A DNA stretch of 6,740 bases from contig JAUZPI010000145.1 in the NCBI GenBank assembly GCA_030706015.1, positions 1 to 6,740 on the forward strand, read 5' to 3'. The notes beneath the pieces are model-generated. The model was not told the origin of the DNA and ran no database searches. It saw only the letters and a program-made list of their open reading frames with translations. Origin of the DNA: Bacillota bacterium. Its GTDB lineage: Bacteria > Bacillota > Clostridia > Clostridiales > Clostridiaceae. Made by a program: the position numbers and the translations under genes. Numbering within the stretch: the stretch's first letter is position 1; each line of letters opens with the position of its first letter. Shown piece after piece: positions 1 through 4,852 of this stretch.

Positions 1-402
1 ATAACAACAGCAAAAGAAATATGGAACATAGTTGAAGAGAAATATAGAATCACTGAAAAAGTAGAAGATTTGTTAGTTTCAAAAGCTAAAATGTTTGATG
101 ATTTACTATTAAAGAAAATACCTTATTTAACTCAAGAAAACCTAGATGACTTAAGACAAGCTATAGCTGGAGAATTTAATAAAGGTAAACAAGCTGTAAT
201 TACAGATGAATCATTAAAACAAGCACAAGTTGAATTACAAAATCAAAATTCACAATTGGCTGATACTAATAATGATTTATCAACTCAAAATCAAGTATTA
301 CAACAGAAAGTTGAAGAATTAAATAATAAATTAAATGTTATTAATAGTGCTTTAAGTAATGCCAATAATGGAACAATAACAGATAATACTACAACGCATT
401 AA
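1..402 (+). CDS. C-terminal part of a holin-like phage protein with a leucine zipper (5' end outside window)
   Basis: The reading frame is open from the first base and has no stop before the TAA at 400-402, so 133 C-terminal residues are seen and the true start lies upstream; the TTG at 70 is not needed. Residues 1-65 (with PYLTQENLDDLRQAIAGEFNK around 41-61) resemble, from memory, the cytoplasmic tail that follows the membrane segment in some phage holin-like proteins of Bacillota. No membrane segment is visible because the N-terminus is missing. Residues 72-118 form a regular coiled coil: Leu at 72, 79, 86, 93, 100 and 107, then Ile114, every seventh residue, with Asn83, Asn90 and Asn97 in the a positions. 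The tail (119-133) is Asn/Thr-rich and probably disordered. A terminator follows 45 bases downstream. Coding status is near certain; the holin-like assignment is tentative, and a structural coiled-coil protein is the main alternative. Confidence 0.6.
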   Translation: MTTAKEIWNIVEEKYRITEKVEDLLVSKAKMFDDLLLKKIPYLTQENLDDLRQAIAGEFNKGKQAVITDESLKQAQVELQNQNSQLADTNNDLSTQNQVLQQKVEELNNKLNVINSALSNANNGTITDNTTTH

Positions 403-406
403 TATG

Positions 407-420
407 ACAAATTAATTTAA
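407..420. repeat. 14-bp AT repeat, copy 1 (palindromic core AAATTAATTT)
   Basis: ACAAATTAATTTAA occurs here, just after the first gene's stop, and is repeated exactly at 2627-2640. The 10-bp palindromic core is also present at 6729-6738. All copies lie at gene or unit boundaries. In DNA this AT-rich the match could be partly chance. Confidence 0.4.
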
Positions 421-438
421 AAATTTAAAATGTTGTTT

Positions 439-467
439 TTGATTGGAAAAGGCTTAGGGACTATTCT
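439..467 (+). promoter_or_regulatory. weak sigma-70-like promoter candidate overlapping the terminator
   Basis: TTGATT (439-444) and TATTCT (462-467) are separated by 17 bases, each matching the vegetative consensus at four of six positions. Transcription would start near 474, so the structured leader at 484-536 would lie at the very 5' end of the mRNA. The boxes overlap the terminator stem and such matches are common in AT-rich DNA, so this is only a candidate. No equally good pair was seen for the downstream unit. Confidence 0.2.
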
Positions 468-479
468 CTGAGTCTTTTT
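447..479 (+). terminator. Rho-independent terminator after the holin-like gene
   Basis: A 10-bp stem (451-460 with 465-474, including three G.U pairs) with a CTAT loop is followed by TTTTT. The A run at 447-450 can extend the stem against the T run. It separates the upstream gene from the replication unit. Confidence 0.8.
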
Positions 480-483
480 ATTA

Positions 484-536
484 TGTTTATTTTTCATGGT
501 GTCTATCTAAATTGGTAGGCAACTAAAAAATAAATG
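484..536 (+). ncRNA. structured leader element, copy A (two-stem hairpin in 5' UTR)
   Basis: Inner stem: 500-507 pairs with 514-521 (8 bp) around the 6-nt loop TAAATT. Outer stem: 486-494 pairs with 526-534 (9 A-U pairs), extendable by two wobbles. The internal loop has CATGG on the 5' side and ACTA on the 3' side. A second element with the same layout, and TTATTTTT, TGG and (A/G)CTAAA in the same places, lies at 3059-3110. Four of the eight inner pairs differ between copies yet stay paired, so structure rather than sequence appears to be kept. It lies between a terminator and the weak ribosome binding site of the 65-aa gene. Possible roles are RNase III processing, mRNA 5'-end protection, a protein-binding operator, or a hairpin promoter. 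I do not recognise it as a known riboswitch. Confidence 0.6.
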
Positions 537-553
537 AAAGTAGGTAATCAATT

Positions 554-751
554 ATGAACGAAAAATATTACATTATTAAAAAGAAAAATCTTGCAGAAGC
601 TATAAATTTCATTACAGGAATGAGATTTTATGTTATGGATGATAGATTGGATTCAAATAATAAGTTTTATTCATTTGAAAATACAGAATTATTCAGACAA
701 GCTTTAACAGAATTAACTCAATTGAAAAGCAAATTTAATAATAATATATAG
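554..751 (+). CDS. small conserved-looking phage protein of unknown function (65 aa)
   Basis: First gene of the replication unit. The ATG at 554 is preceded by AAGTAGGT (538-545), one base off a strong Shine-Dalgarno sequence, with 8 bases of spacing; the stop is 16 bases before the primase start, so the two are very likely co-transcribed. The protein is soluble, with mixed beta/alpha character: a short strand (YYIIKKK), a helix (LAEAINFIT), an acidic turn (MDDRLDSNNK), then FYSFENTELFRQALTELTQLK as a strand and amphipathic helix. No metal-binding motif, membrane segment or helix-turn-helix is evident. I recall similar short proteins in Clostridium phages and mobile elements but know no function. 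Its position suggests an accessory factor or regulator for the primase. Coding confidence is good; function is unknown. Confidence 0.75.
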   Translation: MNEKYYIIKKKNLAEAINFITGMRFYVMDDRLDSNNKFYSFENTELFRQALTELTQLKSKFNNNI

Positions 752-767
752 AAAGAAGGAATCGACA

Positions 768-2627
768 ATGAAAATTCAATGTATGTTAGATAAAATAGAA
801 TATGAAACAAAACCTCAAGGAATGGAAATAGCAAAAATAACAAATAGGCTTTATACTTCTAAGGTAGAAATTGAAATAGAAGAATTAGCAAATAATTTAG
901 TAAAAGGATGTACATTTAAACCAGCTTTATTAAATGGTAAAAAGGAGGACGATTGGATGACACAAAATTTATTTGCATTAGATTTTGACGAAGGCACAAC
1001 TATTGAAACTGAATTAAATAGATGTGAAGAAGTAAATATATTGCCTTGTTTTGCTTATACTTCATTTAGTCATACTCAAGAACACCATAAATTTAGATTG
1101 GTATTTTGTACTAGTGAAACTATAACCAATTATGATACTGCTAAGAAATTACAACTTACTTTAATGCATATATTTAATAATTGTGATGAGAAATGTAAGA
1201 ACCTTAGTAGATTATATTTTGGTGGTAAAGAATTAATTTATATTGGATTTGATAATAGAATAAACTATAAAGATATATTAGATAAATATTATTCAGATGA
1301 GGTGGAGGGTTTTTCCCCACGTAAGATTAAAGATAATACTATAATACCTATAATCTCTGGTGGGGAAAAACCCCTTGATAACGAAAAAGCTGATAATTAT
1401 TATAATTTAAAAGCTTTAAGAGATAGAAATGTAGAATATCTAAAAAACAAAATAAATAATCCTAAAATAATAGTAGAAAATAATCAAGGATTTTTTGATT
1501 ACATAAAAAGATATGATTTAGGTGAATTATTAGAAATAAAATATCCCAATAGTTTTAGATGTGTGCTACACGAAGACAATAATCCTAGTGCTGGTATATT
1601 TATTAATGATGAAGGTACTTATATTTATCATTGTTTTAGTTGTGGTGTCAGCTATAATATTATTAATTTAATTGAAGTATTAGGAAATTTCAAGAGCAGA
1701 CCAAAAGCATATAAGTTTTTAAGAGAAATATTTAATATCGAAATAGTAGAAACAGAATGGCAGAAAGAACAAAAGGAATTACTTGATGAGAATTTAAGAG
1801 TTTTAATTAATGGAGAATTGGAAAAGAATTGCCCTACTACATATAAAAATATAAGTAGAAATATCAAGTATTTAACACAACTACTACTTGTAGCCAAAGA
1901 CAATGTATACAATGAAACACTTACTGATAATGACGATAATGTTGTCTTTTACGTTTCTAATACATATATTTGTAAGTTATTAAATATGAGTGAAAATTCT
2001 AGTTCAGAAATAAGTAAAAAGAATGCATTATTTACTTATCATAAGTTGTTAAATAAATTAGAAGATTCTGAAATACCAGATATGATTTTAAAAAGAAGTC
2101 AAGCTATAAATGCTAATAGTGATAAATATAGAAAACATATTAATTGTTATAGCATACCTTCTTATAATACATTAATGTTTAATGAAATAGAAGAACAAGG
2201 ACAAAAATGGAAGGAAAATAATTATTCAATGACTGGTATTAGTAGAGAAATGTTTTATCGTGGTGAAGGATTAGATGTTGCTAATTGGATATATCCACAA
2301 CATACTCATGTATATGATAAGAAAGAAAAGCAAGTTATAGATAGAACAACTACAAATATAAGTAATGTTAGAACTGATGAAATTGTAAAGATAATTTTTG
2401 ATGTTCTTAATACTCAATCTTATGTCACTGAAAAATATGTGATTAATGAATTAATGTCAAATGGAGATATTCCAACAAGTAAAAAGGAAGCTGAAAAGCA
2501 ACTAAAGAAATCTTTACAAGAAATATTATTATCTTATGGTTTGAGAAGAGTTAGATGTAATAAAGAAGTAAAAGAATTATATGGTGTACAAGCTGAGGGA
2601 TATCCTTTTATTTTGGTAAGGGAATAA
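768..2627 (+). CDS. AEP (PrimPol-like) primase fused to a CHC2 zinc finger
   Basis: Predicted DNA primase/primase-polymerase acting at the phage or element origin. Residues 1-170 look like an archaeo-eukaryotic primase catalytic domain: motif I is LDFDEG (Asp72, Asp74, metal ligands), motif II is TSFSH (His102) followed by KFRLVF (Arg110), and motif III is Asp140 followed by NLSRLYFGG. A polar linker (about 178-240) leads to a CHC2 zinc finger, as in DnaG: Cys265, His268, Cys289, Cys292, with HCFSCG. No TOPRIM domain follows, so catalysis would rest on the AEP domain. The C-terminal half (about 330-619) is helical and may include winged-helix segments near 395-440 and 545-619; no Walker A motif is visible, so no helicase is fused. 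The start has an AGAAGGA site 12 bases upstream. The linker-coding DNA carries a striking inverted repeat. Domain calls are from motifs, not from a search. Confidence 0.85.
   Translation: MKIQCMLDKIEYETKPQGMEIAKITNRLYTSKVEIEIEELANNLVKGCTFKPALLNGKKEDDWMTQNLFALDFDEGTTIETELNRCEEVNILPCFAYTSFSHTQEHHKFRLVFCTSETITNYDTAKKLQLTLMHIFNNCDEKCKNLSRLYFGGKELIYIGFDNRINYKDILDKYYSDEVEGFSPRKIKDNTIIPIISGGEKPLDNEKADNYYNLKALRDRNVEYLKNKINNPKIIVENNQGFFDYIKRYDLGELLEIKYPNSFRCVLHEDNNPSAGIFINDEGTYIYHCFSCGVSYNIINLIEVLGNFKSRPKAYKFLREIFNIEIVETEWQKEQKELLDENLRVLINGELEKNCPTTYKNISRNIKYLTQLLLVAKDNVYNETLTDNDDNVVFYVSNTYICKLLNMSENSSSEISKKNALFTYHKLLNKLEDSEIPDMILKRSQAINANSDKYRKHINCYSIPSYNTLMFNEIEEQGQKWKENNYSMTGISREMFYRGEGLDVANWIYPQHTHVYDKKEKQVIDRTTTNISNVRTDEIVKIIFDVLNTQSYVTEKYVINELMSNGDIPTSKKEAEKQLKKSLQEILLSYGLRRVRCNKEVKELYGVQAEGYPFILVRE
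1302..1373. repeat. GC-rich inverted repeat enclosing AT-rich tandem units; candidate embedded origin
   Basis: GGGTTTTTCCCCAC (1307-1320) and GTGGGGAAAAACCC (1360-1373) are perfect 14-bp reverse complements 39 bases apart. Each arm can also fold on itself (for example GGGG-AAAAA-CCCC). Between them are three near-tandem units, ATAATACT (1333-1340), ATAATACCT (1341-1349) and ATAATCTCT (1350-1358). GC blocks of this kind stand out in such AT-rich DNA. The element lies in the part of the primase gene encoding the linker between the two domains, where sequence is freer to vary. An origin or primase recognition site is inferred; initiator genes that contain their own origin, such as lambda O, are known precedents. 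Confidence 0.5.
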
Positions 2628-2640
2628 CAAATTAATTTAA
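2627..2640. repeat. 14-bp AT repeat, copy 2
   Basis: Exact copy of the ACAAATTAATTTAA found at 407-420. Here it starts on the last base of the primase stop codon and fills half of the gap before the endonuclease gene. Confidence 0.4.
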
Positions 2641-2656
2641 GGTATGAGGTAATAGG

Positions 2657-2983
2657 ATGAATAAGAATGAAGATATTCAAGGAATATATATTATTTTAAA
2701 CAAAACTAAATCTACTGATGATAAGCTTTTTGTGAAAATAGGAAGTAGTAAACATTGTAATAAAAGATACAATGAAATAAGGTCAAGCTATAGATTTAAT
2801 GGTATGGATGATGAGTTAGAATTAATGAGAATAATACCATGTGTTCAAAACCGTAAGATGGAAAGACACGCACATTTAAGTCTTAAAGCGTATAGACAGA
2901 CAGGAGAATATTTTCTAGTAGATAAAACAAAATTAGAAGAAAGAATTAATATGATTTTGAATGATATTAATAATTACAACTAA
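2657..2983 (+). CDS. small GIY-YIG family endonuclease (T5orf172/MUG113-like)
   Basis: A 108-residue protein that is essentially one GIY-YIG nuclease domain. The signature is visible in order: GIY at 9-11, VKIGSS at 26-31 (the second motif is KIG, usual in the T5orf172/MUG113 branch), Arg37 in the following helix, Glu69 with His71 and His73 (MERHAH, the metal-binding Glu region) and GEYFLV at 83-88. The family makes metal-dependent cuts in DNA; members include homing enzymes, phage host-DNA nucleases and proteins of unknown role. No DNA-binding extension is present, so specificity may be low or supplied by a partner. GAGG at 2646-2649 precedes the ATG by 7 bases, and the gene follows the primase by 29 bases, so it is the last gene of that unit before a terminator. 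Confidence 0.8.
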   Translation: MNKNEDIQGIYIILNKTKSTDDKLFVKIGSSKHCNKRYNEIRSSYRFNGMDDELELMRIIPCVQNRKMERHAHLSLKAYRQTGEYFLVDKTKLEERINMILNDINNYN

Positions 2984-3000
2984 ATAAATTAATATAAAAT

Positions 3001-3038
3001 ACAATGAGATTAGATTACGTGTCTAGTCTCATTTGTTT
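3001..3038 (+). terminator. Rho-independent terminator ending the replication unit
   Basis: A 12-bp stem (3003-3014 with 3022-3033, one G.U pair) around a 7-nt loop is followed by TTGTTT. It lies 19 bases after the endonuclease stop. The stem is nearly symmetric, so it could also act on the other strand, but no opposing gene is present. Confidence 0.8.
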
Positions 3039-3058
3039 AAAAATGTGTACATTTACTT

Positions 3059-3110
3059 GGTTATTTTTGTGGTGCTTATCTAGGAAATGATAAGTAGCTA
3101 AAGATAATTT
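3059..3110 (+). ncRNA. structured leader element, copy B (two-stem hairpin in 5' UTR)
   Basis: Inner stem: 3073-3080 pairs with 3089-3096 (8 bp, one G.U) around the loop TAGGAAAT. Outer stem: TTATTTTT (3061-3068) pairs with AAAGATAA (3100-3107) with one U.G pair, extendable by two wobbles. The internal loop is GTGG against GCT. Layout and conserved positions match the copy at 484-536. It follows a terminator and heads the tail gene unit, 50 bases before the first start codon. The 5' UTR between it and the gene (3111-3159) shows nothing else beyond the ribosome binding site. Confidence 0.6.
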
Positions 3111-3159
3111 TTTGCAAAGAATTACTTAAATATAAATGATAGAAAGGAATGATTTATAA

Positions 3160-3375
3160 ATGCAATATTATATTGGCGACAGACTAAAAGAAACTTTTTT
3201 TGGTTCTTCAACAGAAGTTAAACCAACTTCACTAGTACAAATTGGTGCCAAACTTTATGAAGTGGATACTGGGAAAATATTTATATTTGATGGCACTGGA
3301 TGGATAGATAATCCTTTTTCTGAGGGAGGTTCTGGTGGTACAGGTTCAGTTAATTGGACTAGTACTCAATGGTAA
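3160..3375 (+). CDS. small virion module protein, tail-fibre-associated (71 aa)
   Basis: First gene of the late unit. The segment IGAKLYEVDTGKIFIFDGTGW (about 28-48) is a beta-hairpin module familiar from phage tail, neck and head-fibre proteins (pattern: lYe.DTgk.yifdGt.W). The next gene carries a related GKIYLL...INIWNGTNYE segment at 63-83, so the two probably share an assembly or interaction role. The C-terminus (54-71) is a Gly/Ser-rich tail ending in Trp, with no catalytic motif, signal peptide or membrane segment. GAAAGGAA lies about 10 bases before the ATG, and the gene is 29 bases ahead of the fibre gene, so co-expression is likely. It may be a separate domain of the fibre complex, such as a connector; the exact role cannot be read from sequence. 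Confidence 0.7.
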   Translation: MQYYIGDRLKETFFGSSTEVKPTSLVQIGAKLYEVDTGKIFIFDGTGWIDNPFSEGGSGGTGSVNWTSTQW

Positions 3376-3404
3376 AAGTAATTAAATAAAGGAGGATTTT
3401 TAAT

Positions 3405-4826
3405 ATGGCAACAGTACAATTCAAACCCAATAGAGTTCTTCAAGTAGTAGTAGATGCTATGACAACTGGTACAGATGGACAAGTATTTTGGACAGAAAAA
3501 GGTAATCAATATGTCGTAGATAGCACAGGTAAATTAGTAAAAATTACAGATTTAAAACTAGTTAATAGCCTTCCAGCTACGGGAGAGTCAGGGAAAATAT
3601 ATCTTTTGAGCACTAATCATTCTATAAACATATGGAATGGAACAAATTATGAAAGTTATGGTGCAGTTAATTATACTCTTAATCCTGCAACAACAAGTGC
3701 ATTAGGAGGAGTAAAAGCAGGAGGAAATGGTATAAGTATAGATGGAACTGGACTTGTTTCAACTAAGCTGGGTATTGGTCTAGCATATGACGCTTCTTCT
3801 AATATAATACCAGATTGTCCTAATATAGATATTACTCAATTTAAAAACTTTTCAACTCTTAATTTAGGAAAACCACGAGGATTTATAGATGCAACTTCTG
3901 CCTTAAATAATTTTGCAGATGGTGTTAAAGGAGATTTTTGGATAGCAAACGCTTCTTTTAGTTTAGGAGGAAGAACTTTTGCTCCTGGTGATGAATTATG
4001 GGTATCAACTGCTTATGTCGGTACACCTGCTAATTTAACAACTAATCATGTATATGTACCATTTACGCTTGTACAAGCTACAACAACTGCTTTTGGTAGT
4101 GTAAAACTTGGCTCAGTAACACCATTAATGAATTCAAGTACGGCTTCGGTAGGTACTTCATTAGCAATGGCAAGAGAAGACCACGCACATCCTAGTGATA
4201 CTAATAAAATAAGTAAAATTGCTTCATCTACAAATAACGCAATAGTAACATGGAACGGAACAACTGGCAATGCTTTGGCAGATAGTACTAAATTATTACC
4301 AAATGGTGTAGTAGTTGGAACTACAGATGCTCAATCATTAACAAATAAAACTTTATTAGATTCTACAACAAGTATAGCAAATGCTACAGATAATACTAAA
4401 ATTGTTAAATTTGATGCTTCAGGTAATACAACAGGAATATCTGGAACATTAAAAACTAATTTTAGTAGTTCGAAAATTTTAAACTTCCCAGATAAAGCAG
4501 GAACTTTAGCTATAGCATCAAGCGTTGTAACTTTAAGTACTTCGGGGAATTTGACATTAGCAGAGAATACTGTATATGAAGTTAATAGTTTAGGAGTAGT
4601 AGGAAGCGTATATACTTTACCTGCTACAGCTAGTTCTACGGGTGCTTGTATTCAGTTTTTAGTAGCATGTGCTGGGTTTGACGATAGCCACACTTTCTTA
4701 ATAAGTGGGAATATAAATGGAGCAACTAATACTGTAATTAATAATAGAAGTTTTGTTGAATTTAAATTTTACTATTCAGCAAGTGCAGGAACATGGATTT
4801 TGGCTAATTCCAATACAGGTTATTAA
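3405..4826 (+). CDS. modular phage tail fibre protein (473 aa)
   Basis: A structural protein expected at the tail tip or side fibres. It is built from short modules typical of phage fibres: LPATGESGKIYLL...NIWNGTNYE (56-83); ATTSALGGVKAGGNGI (95-110), echoed by ATTTAFGSVKLGSVTP (225-240); AREDHAHPSDTNK (256-268), the common ARxDHxHPSD motif; VGTTDAQSLTNKTL (304-317) followed by IANATDNTKIVKFDASG (324-340); and FPDKAGTLA (361-369). The C-terminal 100 residues are beta-rich (TLPATASSTGACIQF... to TWILANSNTGY) and could form a distal cap or binding domain. There is no signal peptide, transmembrane segment or enzyme motif. A strong AAAGGAGGA at 3388-3396 supports the ATG at 3405 and high late expression. 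Receptor binding is inferred from the family; an assembly role is also possible. Confidence 0.85.
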   Translation: MATVQFKPNRVLQVVVDAMTTGTDGQVFWTEKGNQYVVDSTGKLVKITDLKLVNSLPATGESGKIYLLSTNHSINIWNGTNYESYGAVNYTLNPATTSALGGVKAGGNGISIDGTGLVSTKLGIGLAYDASSNIIPDCPNIDITQFKNFSTLNLGKPRGFIDATSALNNFADGVKGDFWIANASFSLGGRTFAPGDELWVSTAYVGTPANLTTNHVYVPFTLVQATTTAFGSVKLGSVTPLMNSSTASVGTSLAMAREDHAHPSDTNKISKIASSTNNAIVTWNGTTGNALADSTKLLPNGVVVGTTDAQSLTNKTLLDSTTSIANATDNTKIVKFDASGNTTGISGTLKTNFSSSKILNFPDKAGTLAIASSVVTLSTSGNLTLAENTVYEVNSLGVVGSVYTLPATASSTGACIQFLVACAGFDDSHTFLISGNINGATNTVINNRSFVEFKFYYSASAGTWILANSNTGY

Positions 4827-4852
4827 AAAATAAATTAAAGGAGGTATAATAT

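Noticed and set aside
70..402. TTG at 70 as the true start of the first gene
   Set aside because: The frame is open to base 1, the upstream codons continue the same helical protein, and there is no ribosome binding site before the TTG.
497..527. tRNA D-arm resemblance (AATTGGTAGGCAAC) in the leader
   Set aside because: No acceptor pairing, anticodon arm or T-arm follows, and the other leader copy lacks the resemblance; the hairpin explains the sequence better.
484..536. preQ1-I or another known riboswitch (CTAAA after a hairpin)
   Set aside because: The hairpin and tail do not match the preQ1-I consensus: the tail directly abuts the stem, and the loop lacks the required sequence. No other class fits from memory.
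1652..1912. Open frame on the minus strand inside the primase gene
   Set aside because: It opposes a well-supported gene, has no ribosome binding site of note, and its low-complexity Leu/Ser/Phe make-up is typical of a reverse-strand shadow. The same holds for minus frames at 4046-4270, 4804-5049 and 5128-5391.
768..2627. DnaG-type primase or primase-helicase
   Set aside because: A CHC2 finger is present, but no TOPRIM signature or Walker A motif follows; the catalytic motifs are N-terminal and of AEP type.
3052..3081. Extended -10 promoter reading of the leader (TTTACT, 18 bases, TGC plus TTATCT)
   Set aside because: The -10 box matches the consensus poorly, the other copy has no matching -35, and the conserved pairing on both sides of the loop is not explained by a promoter.
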